From positions 1 through 64,000 of the forward strand of contig CAVOJU010000026.1 of NCBI GenBank assembly GCA_963696315.1: 64,000 nt of DNA. The letters are read 5' to 3'. The stretch is from CAWKEY01 sp963696315 (GTDB taxonomy: Bacteria > Pseudomonadota > Gammaproteobacteria > Methylococcales > Methylomonadaceae). Within the stretch, counting starts at the first letter, position 1; the number at the start of each line of letters is the position of its first letter. Positions 34,430 through 44,561 of this stretch are shown piece after piece. The position numbers were made by a program, and so were the translations under genes. Below the pieces are notes generated by a model. It was given only the letters and a program-made list of their open reading frames with translations, was not told the DNA's origin and made no database searches.

Positions 34430-34847
34430 GGGCGTCCATGACTCCTGAGATGAGTCTGTAAGCAGATCCGAAGGCTGTACAGGCGGTGTCCGGCGTATAG
34501 TGGGCGTGACTCTATATTGGGCTTTCAATGGGAACTGTGGGAACCAGTCATCATGATGCTAAGGAAGAAATACAAATGACTCAATTCATGAGTATGAGAG
34601 TACCGATGCATGATACTGGGGCGGAGCTGCTCGTAGTAGTGTTGAGGCGCTTGTAATGAGCGTGGAGCGAAGGGGCAGCGTCAAGCGATGTTGGTAATAT
34701 CTCAACTGCCGAAATGGCAGGAGGAAGATGTGATCAAAATAAAACATAACCCTTTGGTTTATGTGCTTGATGGGAGCGGTATGAGTCGAGAGGCTCACGT
34801 ACCGTTCTGCGAGGGGCTGCGGGGGAAGTTCCCGCGGTCTACTCACC
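34430..34847 (+). mobile_element. group II intron remnant without maturase
   Basis: Domain V is at 34774-34808: GAGCGGTATGAG, loop TCGA, GGCTCACGTACCGTTCT, with the catalytic AGC. Domain VI follows (CTGCGGGGGAAGTTCCCGCG, ending CTACTCAC). Domain I-like sequence with GATGCATGATACTGGGGCGG is at 34602-34630. The region where the reverse transcriptase/maturase should sit is only about 30 bp, so the ORF is deleted. The 5' boundary is approximate. Confidence 0.75.
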
Positions 34848-35669
34848 AGCGGAACGCAGAGAAGCGAAGATTTTTAGTCCCCAGAAGCGATAGTGCATGT
34901 GTTTTCACGAAGCGTTGTTTGCGTAGCCCTGTACTGAAAAGCCGGTTCGCCTGTCTTGCAGGCAGGCGAACCCATCAAATCTCCTGATGCGTGGTTTGAC
35001 AAGGGAGCCAGGGGGATTCTGCTCTCCACTCTATCCATAATCCCTTGTCTCTATTCGCGTCACTCAAGCTTGACTGGCTAAAGCAAGAGAGGGGGAATTT
35101 TTAATTGAACTAGGTTATTTAACGGATTCTGTATGTGTGATATGACGTATTTCTTGCCTCTTCTGTGGGTCGGCTTTGGCATTTTAGCTCGTTCTTGAAA
35201 ACCATTGCATGACCAAGACTTCCTTGAGTATGGCTATCCACAATAGCAACTCTCAATAGAAAAGCTGTTGGCAAAACCTTCCGTTACCGCCCATCGACAA
35301 ACCCAGTGTTAGCGGGCTTGCGTTGAATTTATTCGCTATGTTGGCTTCCTGGTGAGCATTCGGGTGCGCTGGAGGAGAGGCCCGTTGAACAAACAAAGTA
35401 CGCGCATTTCGCAAGCTATTCAATGCATCAACGACGGCTTGATTTAGCTTATGTGGTAATACAATAGGATGTGGCGTGATTTTTGCCAAGAAATATTGGC
35501 CCAACAAAACAGGAACCGCCCAAAAATGGGATTAATACCTGGGGGCAATTCCAGTAAGAAAGCCCTGGATCAGGAAATTTAGATTCCTAACTGAAGAAAT
35601 ATAAACGCAGTTAACCTGATAGTTTCCTTACAACAAAATAACAACATAAAATATTTAAAAGGAAAGACA
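34848..35669. other. intergenic DNA, no gene recognised
   Basis: 820 bp downstream of the intron. A leftward frame at 35253-35507 has no recognisable domain. TGTGTGATATGACG at 35134-35147 resembles the reverse complement of the CATATCACAC enhancer, but no correctly spaced GG-N10-GC promoter lies near it. Confidence 0.4.
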
Positions 35670-37204
35670 TGAAAAGAAAAAGTCACTTAGCTGTTCGCAA
35701 GCATTTATTGCTGACAATACTTTTATCGCAGGGCATTAGCTTTAGCGCCTTTGGCCCACGAGGGCGAAGTTCATACTGGCACAGGCGGCTCAGAAATTCC
35801 AGAACCTCCAGCTTGTCAACTATTGACAGCAGATCGGCTCTTTGATGGAGTCAATTTGTCTGAAGACCCTATGGCGGTGTTAATTGAAGAGCAACAAAGT
35901 CTCACGAGTCGGCACGCCCGAAGAGTTAAGCGGGCTATGCGGAAATAGTATTAATTTGGGCGATGCGACCATTTTGCCCGGATTTATCGAATCACACGCG
36001 CATATTACCTTCCAAAACGTCAGGAAAGACAATGTGCTGGAACATGGTATAACGACGGTGCAGGATACTGGCGGCCCATTAATGGCTGCCGAGGGTGGTC
36101 AAGGCAATCTCCGGTTATTGAGCACAGGGCCTATTATTCAGGCTCCCGGTGGATATCCGCTGAACGTGTTCGGAGGGGGTACGGGGGGCTACGATAAAGT
36201 CGGCATTCCTGTTACCACCGTCGCCGAAGCCGAGACGGTTGTCGATGAGCTTGTCAAAGGCGGGGCAACAGCCATCAAGATTGCCTTAGAGCCAGGCGGT
36301 GAGCCAGGCGCGCCCTGGATGCAGCCGCATGGCGACCAGCCTGTTCCGGCTGCGCCATGGAACCTCTTGTCTCAGGAGATAGTGAACTCTATTGTGGCCA
36401 AGGCACATGCGCTGGGCAAGCGGGTAATAGTGCATGTGGGTGAAAATACCGGATTTGAACGGGCGCTGGACGCAGGCGTAGATGAATTCGCCCATATGCC
36501 GTGCGCAGCAATTGATGAAATTTTGTTGCAGCGTGCAGTGGATCAGGGCGTTACCTTCGTCACGACGATTGATACCCTGGGTTCGTGCGTGAATAGCCAA
36601 GGCATGGGGATTCATTCCAACACGATGAGTCTGGCTAGCAAGGGCGCTAAATTTATCTACGGTTCTGAAATTGGTCACGATAATGTGCCCTGGGGCATCA
36701 ATGGCGAAGAACTGCACATGATGTTGCATTTAACCAGCGGACAATCCATTGATTTTACCGACGTTGTTAACGTGATCAAGGCGGTAACATCCAAGGCGGG
36801 AGAACGTCTGGGCATAGCCGGCCTGGGTACCTTGACGGCTGGCGCGCCGGCCGATCTTATCGCCGTGCGTGGCAATCCATTCCAAAAATTTAAAATACTG
36901 GAGTATCCGGATCTGGTCCTGTCAGGGGGGCGCACCATCGTAAATAAATTCAAGTATGAGCTGGCAGAAGCCGAAATAGAATGCCTATTCAATTGGGCGG
37001 AAGGAGAATATCCAGATCTGTTTGCCTCCGGTAGGGACTCTCACGACGGATTCGAGCGATTACACCTATCGCCATTATTCGGCGACCAACACCTATGTGG
37101 GCGTTTCCTCCAGCGACAATCATGTGTACTACATGGGCACTGACGGGGCAATGCAGAACGTAGGGCCGTTGTCCGATTGGTTATCTAAGGCGGGTTGCCA
37201 GTAA
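35670..37204 (+). CDS. secreted imidazolonepropionase-like amidohydrolase with C-terminal extra domain (three frame breaks)
   Basis: AAAGGAAAG precedes ATG 35670; the signal peptide is KHLLLTILLSQGISFSA. After a break near 35748 (one T too many in GCCTTTGG) come HEGEVHTGTGG and LLTADRLFDG; after another near 35890, KVSRVGTPEEL and the metal-dependent hydrolase core: ILPGFIESHAHITF (HxH), VIVHVGENTGFERALDAGVD, EFAHMPCAAID and FIYGSEIGHDNVP, ending LSGGRTIVNK. The C-terminus continues as CLFNWAEGEYPDLFA, then (break near 37032) VGTLTTDSSDYTYRHYSATN and TYVGVSSSDNHVYYMG. This small domain occurs at the ends of other secreted proteins of related bacteria, as I recall. Substrate unknown. Confidence 0.65.
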
Positions 37205-37446
37205 GCGGCGACACGTATCAGGCAGGCAGCCAAGAAGCTCAGTTGGGTGGGCTATCTTGGCGGCTGTTGACTTTGATGATTTGAAGTTCGATATTATCTC
37301 GGCCGGATACATTGCAGGCAGGCGATGATATCAGGAAGCCCAACATTTTGGAGCATCGACATGCTGGGCGTTCCTACCACTATCGGAACCTCCCCATAAT
37401 CCATTGTCCAACGCATGGTCATCTAAATTCATTATAGGGCTTGTTT

Positions 37447-39228
37447 ATGCGTAAGCTGTCCATCCAAAAGCTTCTATCTTGCCTAATGCTCTGCTTTGCG
37501 AGTCAAGCCTTCGCTGTCGAATCAGAGGATCTTTTACCGCCTGATGAAGCCTTTCAATTCAGCTACAAGGTAGAAAAAGCAGATCGGCTGCTGCTATCCT
37601 GGGACATCGCCAACGGCTATTACCTGTACCGTCATAAATTTAAACTGGTGTCCTTGACGCCCGGCATAATGCTGGACAAACCGTCCTTTCCCGCGGGCCA
37701 CAGCAAGCACGATGAATTTTTCGGTGAAGTCGAAGTTTACCGCGATCACCTTGCAGCAGAAGTGCGTTTGCAGCGCCACGATCCAGCGCTTAATACACTC
37801 ACTTTAGAAGTGGCTTTCCAGGGCTGCGCTGATGTAGGCGTATGCTATATGCCTATCAAAAAAACTGTTTCTTTGGATTTGTCTGATGAAAGTTTCAACT
37901 GGTGGGGCACTACCTCTACGCCAGACAACGCCGCGCCTTTTATCTCCGAGCAGAACCGTATCGCCGCCTCGTTCAAGACAGGTTCGGTCTGGCTGATTGT
38001 ATTGAGTTTTCTTGGCTTTGGGATATTGCTGGCGTTTACACCCTGTATTTTCCCCATGCTGCCGATTCTTTCCGGTATCGTTGCCGGCCAGGGCGCACAC
38101 TTGAATACCCGCAGGGCCTTCTGGCTCTCGCTGAGTTATGTACTGGCTTCCGCGCTGACGTATACCGTTTTTGGCGTCCTCGCCGGACTTTTCGGCAGCA
38201 ATCTTCAGGCGCTATTCCAGGAACCCTGGATGATTATGGTTTTCAGCGGAATTTTTGTGCTCTTGGCGTTATCCCTGTTGGGGGTTTTTCATCTGCAGAT
38301 TCCTGCCTTCATTCAGGCCAGAGTCATCGCGATCAGTTCCAGACAGCGCGGCGGCAGGCTGTTGGGGGCGGTAATGATGGGCGTGCTTTCAGCTCTGGCG
38401 ATCGGGCCTTGCGTCACCGCCCCGCTGGCCGGCGCATTGATTTATATCGGACAAACCGGCGATCCTTATTTGGGGGGCCTGGCATTGTTTGCCCTGGGAT
38501 TCGGTATGGGCATACCACTGATTATCTTCGGCACCTATGCCGGTAAATTATTGCCCAAGACAGGCGCCTGGATGAAGATCACCAACGTTATTTTTGCTAT
38601 CGGGCTTTTGGCAGTTGCGGTGTGGCTTTTAAGCCGCATCATACCGCCGACGGCTACTCTGGCTCTATGGTCGCTGCTGCTGATCTTTCCTGTCATACTG
38701 CTGATATGGAAAAAGCACTGGAGGGGTGCTGGCCTGCTTGCCACAGCTTACGGTATTTTTTTGTGGGTGGGGATTGCCACCAAACAAACTGACCCTCTGC
38801 AGCCATTGCTCTGTAATGTGGCCATCGCTTGCAAAGAACAGTTATCATTGACGCTCAAGTTTAAAAAAATCGCCAGCGTGGAGGAATTACAGCAAAATCT
38901 GGCTGATGCCCAAGCGAAAAATCAATGGCTCATGCTTGATTTTTATGCGGACTGGTGCGCCTCGTGTCAGGAAATGGCGCTATACACCTTTGCGGATCCC
39001 AAGGTCAGAACAGCCCTGGCGAACGTGATGCTGGTCCAGGCCGATGTGACGCAAAATTCGCCAACGGATCAGGCCCTGCTCAGGCAATTTAATCTGATCG
39101 GTCCGCCCGCGATTGTTTTCTTCGGCCCAGATCAAAGCGAGCGCGATGCTTACCGCGTTGTCGGCTATCTGAAGGCTGACAAGTTTCTGGGCATCATTAA
39201 CCAGGTTGTTAATACCCCCGTTTCTTGA
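37447..39228 (+). CDS. dsbD: thiol:disulfide interchange protein DsbD
   Basis: A 593-residue protein with the full three-part layout: signal peptide (LLSCLMLCFASQAFA), periplasmic alpha domain with CADVGVCYMP, an eight-helix membrane domain with FTPCIFPMLPILSGIVAG and GPCVTAPLAGAL, and a C-terminal thioredoxin domain with DFYADWCASCQEMALYTF. It carries electrons from cytoplasmic thioredoxin to the periplasm and would reduce TlpA-like or NosL-like partners. ATG 37447 is used; an upstream TTG adds two residues. Confidence 0.9.
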   Translation: MRKLSIQKLLSCLMLCFASQAFAVESEDLLPPDEAFQFSYKVEKADRLLLSWDIANGYYLYRHKFKLVSLTPGIMLDKPSFPAGHSKHDEFFGEVEVYRDHLAAEVRLQRHDPALNTLTLEVAFQGCADVGVCYMPIKKTVSLDLSDESFNWWGTTSTPDNAAPFISEQNRIAASFKTGSVWLIVLSFLGFGILLAFTPCIFPMLPILSGIVAGQGAHLNTRRAFWLSLSYVLASALTYTVFGVLAGLFGSNLQALFQEPWMIMVFSGIFVLLALSLLGVFHLQIPAFIQARVIAISSRQRGGRLLGAVMMGVLSALAIGPCVTAPLAGALIYIGQTGDPYLGGLALFALGFGMGIPLIIFGTYAGKLLPKTGAWMKITNVIFAIGLLAVAVWLLSRIIPPTATLALWSLLLIFPVILLIWKKHWRGAGLLATAYGIFLWVGIATKQTDPLQPLLCNVAIACKEQLSLTLKFKKIASVEELQQNLADAQAKNQWLMLDFYADWCASCQEMALYTFADPKVRTALANVMLVQADVTQNSPTDQALLRQFNLIGPPAIVFFGPDQSERDAYRVVGYLKADKFLGIINQVVNTPVS

Positions 39229-39447
39229 GGTCGAGGGCTGTAGCCCATGTCTGGCACAAGCGCGTAACAAAGAAAATCAAATCCTGGTTAACAGCATTCG
39301 GCCTGCAGCATTTTCGGGTTAACGCTGGCAACGGCGGAAAAGGGATGAAAGCAGATGCGTTTTCGCATGACTTAAACGTTTTTGCATCCCGGCAATTCCG
39401 GAAAACCCTGGCATAACTTGGGCCATCAAAAAAACAACAATTTAATT

Positions 39448-41937
39448 ATGTCTCCAACTGCTGACTTTAAATATCTCACCCTCGTGCATCAGACAAAGCG
39501 CCGCATTCGTATTCTTGCACCGAGTATACGCAAGGATCAGGAGCGAGCTTATGTCTTGGAAATAGTGTTGCGCAAACGGCAGGGCATTGATGCGGTAAAA
39601 ATCGTTCCGGCGATAGCCTCGGTAAGCATCTGCTTTGACCCGGCATACCTGCCTGTTGCCAATCTGTTGCAGCTTTTGGAAGCGGTCATCGGCAATCTTG
39701 GCCTGAAGCCGCGTGACACCATTGATACTATAAAACATAAAAATGCCTATTCCAGCGCGGTAGTACAGGATTATGTCATCGGCATAGGCGGAATGAGCTG
39801 TGCATCCTGCGCCTTGTTTCTGGAAATGGTGCTGCAGCGTGAGCCCGATATTGCTCAAGCGTCTGTCAATTATGTGTCGGAAACGGCCAGCGTGAAAGCC
39901 TATCTATCCAAACAAAAGCTTTTTAAAATTATTGCGAACAGTGGCTACCAGGCGTACTCAATCGATACCCTGACGGAACGAAAATGGCTGTTCGAGCTGG
40001 AACGCAAGCATCTGAAGTCGGCAAAAAAACAACTGTTGACGATAGGCAAAATGAGCTTGCCGGTGCTCCTGCTGAGCATGCTGCGTTCAAAATCGCGCGC
40101 TCTTTTGCTCATCCAGGCGGTATTTGCTACGCCCGTTGTGTTTTGGGGAGGCCGGGAGATATTTAAAAAGGCGATAAACCAAGCGAAACAGGGTTCGGCC
40201 AATATGGATAGCTTGATTGCGCTGGGGGTGGGTGCAGCATTCAGTTACAGTCTGCCGGCATTATTTCGCAGTACCCGCCATGTGTACTTTGATGCTGCGA
40301 CCGGCATCATCGATTTTGTTTTATTAGGCCGCTATCTGGAAGAACTGGCCAAAAGAAAGGTAGCCAACGACATCCGGAAATTGGTGAACCTGCAACCCCA
40401 GGAAGCGACGCTGTTGGCTCATGGCCAGGAAATTAAAATTAACGCCGATCAAATCCAGGTAGATGATATTTTACTGATTCGTCCCGGTGAAAAAGTTCCT
40501 GCTGACGGGGTGGTGGTCAACGGCCTTTCCAGTGTTGATGAGTCCATGGTCACCGGCTCCAGCACTCCGAGCATAAAGGAGACCGGGCACAAGGTCTTTG
40601 ATGGCTGTATCAATGGACGTGGCGTTTTGCAGATACGTGCCACGGCAGCCGGCAAGGATACCGTGCTGTCCGGCTTGATACACATGGTTGATCAGGCGCA
40701 GGCTTCCAAGTTGCAGATTCAAAAAACGGTGGATGCATTTTCGTCGGTGTTTGTGCCCTCGGTAATCGTGCTCTCGGGCATTACCTTGAGCGGCTGGCTG
40801 CTGGCGGGGCAGCGCGCGCATGCCTTGGCCAGTGCCATTGCCGTGCTGCTGATTTCCTGCCCTTGCGCAATTGGGCTGGCAACACCGGCCGCAACCATGG
40901 TGGGTACCGGGCGGGCAGCACGGCGCGGTATTTATATTCGCAATGGCGAAGCGCTGGAAACTGCGGCCAGCATCGATATCGTGGTCTTTGATAAAACCGG
41001 CACCATTACCGAAGGCCACGCCACTGTTAACGACTTTTTCAACATCTCTCATTTGGAGGATGAGCGCATTATTCAATTGGCGGCATCGGCAGAATTCAAT
41101 TCGGAACACTATTTGGGCCAGGCTCTGCTCCGGTATGCCAAGGAACGGCAGATTGCCTGCCTGGAATCTGCCGATTTTCATAGCGCTCCCGATCAGGGCA
41201 TCCGCGCCAGAGTCGGCCAATATGAGCTATTGCTGGGCAATGAAGCCTGGCTGCACGCGCAGCACATCGATTTGACTGGCTTAAAAGCAACGGCGCAGAA
41301 TCTTGCCCAACAGGGAAAGACCCTGATCTATTTGGCGATTGACCTTCAGGCGGCGGCATTATTTGCAGTTTCTGATCAAGTCAGGCCAAAAGCCCAGCTC
41401 ATTGTCAAGCATTTGCATGACAAGCATATCGAAACCATGATGGTGACCGGCGATACCGAGCAGGCAGCGCGGCCTATTGCCGAACAAGTCGGCATAACCA
41501 CGGTCATTGCCCTGGCGAATCCGGCGAAAAAACTGAGGATCATCCGCAAGCTGCAAAAACAAGGGCGCCGGGTAGCCATGATAGGCGATGGCATTAATGA
41601 TGCGCCAGCGCTCGCGGCAGCGAACCTTAGTCTGGCGATTGACAAGGGTACCGGAATCGCGATTCATGCGGCAGACATGATCCTGGTCAATGCTGATATT
41701 GGCAAAGTCGCTGAAGCGATCGCATTGAGCAACCAGACCCTGAGCATTATTAAACAAAATCTGTTTTGGGCCTTCGGCTATAACGCCGTTGCCATACCCT
41801 TTGCCATGGCCGGAAAACTGAGTCCGGCTATGGCGTCAGCGGCCATGGCGCTGAGCTCGGTCTCGATCATTATCAATTCATTACGCTTAAACCGCTCAGC
41901 GGAGCCAGAAGCAAAGGCGATTGAAAAACTATCATGA
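39448..41937 (+). CDS. copA: copper-transporting P1B-type ATPase
   Basis: Protein of about 829 residues. N-terminal HMA-like domain lacking CxxC (residues 1-95), a second HMA with GIGGMSCASCALFLE, and TM helices. The actuator motif is SSVDESMVTGSSTP (TGS replaces the usual TGE). The metal-site helix has SCPCAIGLATPAA. The phosphorylation site is DKTGTITEGH, with MVTGD and GDGINDAPALAAA. The CPC motif and C-terminal TM pair fit Cu(I) transport. ATG 39448 is preferred to a TTG 22 codons upstream. It lies downstream of dsbD with a 220-bp gap; direction (efflux or assembly) is not determined. Confidence 0.85.
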   Translation: MSPTADFKYLTLVHQTKRRIRILAPSIRKDQERAYVLEIVLRKRQGIDAVKIVPAIASVSICFDPAYLPVANLLQLLEAVIGNLGLKPRDTIDTIKHKNAYSSAVVQDYVIGIGGMSCASCALFLEMVLQREPDIAQASVNYVSETASVKAYLSKQKLFKIIANSGYQAYSIDTLTERKWLFELERKHLKSAKKQLLTIGKMSLPVLLLSMLRSKSRALLLIQAVFATPVVFWGGREIFKKAINQAKQGSANMDSLIALGVGAAFSYSLPALFRSTRHVYFDAATGIIDFVLLGRYLEELAKRKVANDIRKLVNLQPQEATLLAHGQEIKINADQIQVDDILLIRPGEKVPADGVVVNGLSSVDESMVTGSSTPSIKETGHKVFDGCINGRGVLQIRATAAGKDTVLSGLIHMVDQAQASKLQIQKTVDAFSSVFVPSVIVLSGITLSGWLLAGQRAHALASAIAVLLISCPCAIGLATPAATMVGTGRAARRGIYIRNGEALETAASIDIVVFDKTGTITEGHATVNDFFNISHLEDERIIQLAASAEFNSEHYLGQALLRYAKERQIACLESADFHSAPDQGIRARVGQYELLLGNEAWLHAQHIDLTGLKATAQNLAQQGKTLIYLAIDLQAAALFAVSDQVRPKAQLIVKHLHDKHIETMMVTGDTEQAARPIAEQVGITTVIALANPAKKLRIIRKLQKQGRRVAMIGDGINDAPALAAANLSLAIDKGTGIAIHAADMILVNADIGKVAEAIALSNQTLSIIKQNLFWAFGYNAVAIPFAMAGKLSPAMASAAMALSSVSIIINSLRLNRSAEPEAKAIEKLS

Positions 41938-41965
41938 TCGCCAGAGCGCTTTGTTGGGGGAGCAT

Positions 41966-42084
41966 TTGACATTCCGGGCAGGACGAGGAATTTTGAAGCC
42001 TGTACTCATGCTGCAGCGCTTAAGATTTCTCCCGATGGTCGAAATGACAGCACAAGCAAGTACTTTGCAAAAAACGCTGAATAG
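41966..42084. repeat. repeat C, copy 2 (left end missing)
   Basis: Matches 8820-8936 from TTGACATTCCGGGC to CGCTGAATAG; the left CTATTCAGCG end is absent. The remaining 41938-42254 has no gene. Confidence 0.65.
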
Positions 42085-42254
42085 TTTCAAACTTTGTGGT
42101 GTTGGGCGGTTTTGCTCGTGATCGGCATCATCCCTTAACGATATGCATGCCCGTATAGGGAGACTTTTTGCGCTGTGTTGGCATTAACACTGCTGAATAA
42201 GGTCGCAGGAGCGGCTGGAACATAACAAGCCAGCCCCGTCCTGGATCAGCCCAT

Positions 42255-42605
42255 TTATAGCGATTTGTACAGCACCAGTGCCTTATTTAATTCGTCAGAA
42301 GATTTTTTTACATCGCCGCGTTTGGCTTGTATTTGTCCTTGAATGACACGGGCGTTGGCCTGTTTTACGGTGGCTTCATTGCCTGAAATTTGCTCTGAAG
42401 ATGCGCGCGCCGATTTTAAATGCAGATAGGCGGCAGAAAAATCGCTTTTGTTGACTTCGGCTAACGCTTTTTCAACATGCGCAATCGTTTCTTGGACACC
42501 GGCCGCAGAGCTATCAGCCCCTTCTTCGGCGAACGCTATTGCGCTACTTGCGCCTAAAGTGACCGCCATAAACAAGCTGAGCGCTGATCTTTTGATGATA
42601 TTCAT
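42255..42605 (-). CDS. small periplasmic helical protein (SmbP-like?)
   Basis: A 116-residue protein: signal peptide (LFMAVTLGASSAIAFA), then three amphipathic helices with repeated Ala/Lys/Glu pattern (ETIAHVEKALAEVNKSDFSA; AAYLHLKSARASSEQ; KKSSDELNKALVLYKSL). The layout is like small metal-binding SmbP proteins, but only two His remain, so metal binding is doubtful. It lies between the copper ATPase and the PepSY protein on the opposite strand, with its own upstream region. Confidence 0.5.
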   Translation of the reverse strand: MNIIKRSALSLFMAVTLGASSAIAFAEEGADSSAAGVQETIAHVEKALAEVNKSDFSAAYLHLKSARASSEQISGNEATVKQANARVIQGQIQAKRGDVKKSSDELNKALVLYKSL

Positions 42606-42879
42606 AATATTTAAAAAATGCCTTTGAGGTGATTACCGGATAAAGCCCGGAATAAATGCTTGAAAAGCAGCTGCCTTCCAAGCTTCATCATATAGGATTA
42701 ATCGTTGTCGCATACGACTTGTTTTGTAAAGGCCTGTCCGTCCTGCACAGTAAAACGATAAAACAATGACGCGAGTGAATGCTTAAGCACTGCTGTTTTA
42801 GCTGTTCTGCGGTCTGGACAAACTAAACACGGCCGCATTCTGTGTGGGATAATGAGCTTTTTTATCTCATAACAACGTC

Positions 42880-44391
42880 ATGCAATTTCCCATACACGGC
42901 CTGCTCAACCGGACAACCTGGGTCAAAATTCATCTTTATCTGGCATTAATCGCCGGCTTCTTTTTTGCGCTGATGGGGCTGACCGGCAGTGTCAGCGTTT
43001 ACCGCGAAGAACTCGACGAGCTGTTGAATCCGCAGCTGGTTATCGAGCAGCCATTGGGCAAGCGCCAGTCTCTGGATAAAATTATGGCGGCGGTGCAGAA
43101 AGCCCATCCCGACCGTTACGGCTCCTGGACCCTGGAAATGCCCAGATCCCCTCATGGCATGATTACCGCTTGGTACGATAAGCCCCGGGAAACTTTTTTC
43201 GAACTATATGCGCCGCTCATGGTATCGGTAAACCCCTATACCGCCAAAGTCGTTGCCAGCCGGTTTTGGGGGCAGACCGTGACCACCTGGCTGCTTGATC
43301 TGCATACGCAGCTTCGACTCGAGCGCTTGGGCTGGAATGCGGTGGGCATTTTGGGAGTATTGCTTATGGTATCTATCGGCAGCGGTGTATATCTGTGGTG
43401 GCCGGGTTGGCGGGGCATTCGGGATGCGTTCATCGCGCCTGTTCAACGCAGGCTTCCGGCGCGCACACCATCCCTGGAGTTCGACGCGCCTGCTCCCGGC
43501 AGATCCTACCTTGCGGCATACACACCATCCCTGGGTTTCGCCGCGCCTGCTCCCGACAGGCTTGCGGCATACACACCATCCCTGGCGTTAAGGATTTGTT
43601 TTAAGGCTGGCATGATACAACTGGCCTTCGACGTGCATCGCCTGATCGGACTGCTGAGCGCTGCAATCCTGTTGTTGCTGGCGTTTACCGGCGTTCAGCT
43701 GAGTTTTCCTTCGGTGCTGGCCACGCTGACCGGCTCATCCGCTATGGCACATGGCGAAACGGGGCGCTCCATTATCAGCACGGCGACTCCGAATAACCAT
43801 CCTGTGGCTCTGGAGTCGGCGGAATTTATCGCGCGTGGCCCATTTCCCCGCGCCGAACTCAGACGGGTAACCACGCCCGCCGGCGATAGCGGCATTTATC
43901 GCATCAATTTACGTCAAGGCAGTGAAATCAACCATCGGCATCCCTACACCACAGTCTGGGTGGATCGCTGGAGCGGTCATATCAAAGAGGTGCGCGATCC
44001 GTCCGGATTTACGCGGGGTGAAGTTTTGATGAGCTGGATTTGGCCTGCCCATACCGGCGAGGCTTTTGGCGCTACAGGCCGTCTGCTCTGGTTTCTTACC
44101 GGTCTGGCGCCATTTTTTCTCTATGTCAGCGGCTTGCTGTGTTGGCTGTATCGGCGCGGCATTATCCGCGATCGGGAGCTGACTGCCGCAGCGCTGCGAC
44201 CGCTATTTTACCGGTTGCAGGCAATAATCTATCGTACCGGAGTAAGGTTTTTCCGGCTGACTACTTGGCTACTGGATAGAGTAAAACAATATGCACCACG
44301 ACTTATGAAAGCCGGCCTGGCACTATGGCAGCGGCTGCTTCTAATGCACTTCAAGCGGCAAAAACGGCTGGGTAAAAACAGCCGGGGGTGA
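42880..44391 (+). CDS. PepSY-associated TM protein, with in-frame tandem-repeat insertion
   Basis: A 503-residue PepSY_TM family protein: TM1 (LYLALIAGFFFALMGLTGSV), PepSY-like periplasmic segment, TM2 (GILGVLLMVSIGSGVYLWWP), TM3 (LIGLLSAAILLLLAFTGVQL), conserved RHPYTTVWVDRWSG, WIWPAHTGEAFG and TM4. Such proteins are linked to iron or flavin reductase functions. Residues about 190-235 consist of near-repeats (TPSLEFDAPAPG, TPSLGFAAPAPD, TPSLALR) in the loop after TM2, encoded by an inserted repeat. Confidence 0.75.
   Translation: MQFPIHGLLNRTTWVKIHLYLALIAGFFFALMGLTGSVSVYREELDELLNPQLVIEQPLGKRQSLDKIMAAVQKAHPDRYGSWTLEMPRSPHGMITAWYDKPRETFFELYAPLMVSVNPYTAKVVASRFWGQTVTTWLLDLHTQLRLERLGWNAVGILGVLLMVSIGSGVYLWWPGWRGIRDAFIAPVQRRLPARTPSLEFDAPAPGRSYLAAYTPSLGFAAPAPDRLAAYTPSLALRICFKAGMIQLAFDVHRLIGLLSAAILLLLAFTGVQLSFPSVLATLTGSSAMAHGETGRSIISTATPNNHPVALESAEFIARGPFPRAELRRVTTPAGDSGIYRINLRQGSEINHRHPYTTVWVDRWSGHIKEVRDPSGFTRGEVLMSWIWPAHTGEAFGATGRLLWFLTGLAPFFLYVSGLLCWLYRRGIIRDRELTAAALRPLFYRLQAIIYRTGVRFFRLTTWLLDRVKQYAPRLMKAGLALWQRLLLMHFKRQKRLGKNSRG
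43463..43588. repeat. three-copy tandem repeat inside the PepSY gene
   Basis: ACACCATCCCTGG recurs at 43465, 43522 and 43573, with GCGCCTGCTCCCGRCAG and CTTGCGGCAT between. The repeats keep the reading frame. Confidence 0.75.
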
Positions 44392-44496
44392 TTTTTTCTG
44401 CTGGGGGTAAAAAACAGTGAGCCGAACCAAAAACAAGCGCAGTGAATACGCCGATATTGAGCTGGGTCCGCAGCCGGATTAACCAGTGGTCAGAAA

Positions 44497-44522
44497 AAAG
44501 GGCAATCCGCGGATTGCCCTTT
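44497..44522 (-). terminator. rho-independent terminator of speD
   Basis: The perfect palindrome AAAGGGCAATCCG/CGGATTGCCCTTT is followed, on the leftward strand, by a T run (TTTTTTCTG). It lies between the convergent PepSY gene and speD. Confidence 0.75.
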
Positions 44523-44561
44523 GGGTGGGAGAAGCGCATGCACAGGCCCTGAGCGATCAGG

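Noticed and set aside
35134..35147. CATATCACAC-like enhancer at the intron-amidohydrolase gap
   Set aside because: It matches the palindrome half-site, but no GG-N10-GC promoter lies at the expected distance on either strand.
35253..35507. Leftward 84-codon ORF
   Set aside because: No recognisable domain, no good ribosome site, ends unsupported; left as unassigned intergenic DNA.
40471..41220. Leftward 249-codon ORF opposite the copper ATPase
   Set aside because: Antisense shadow of a gene with all P-type ATPase motifs.
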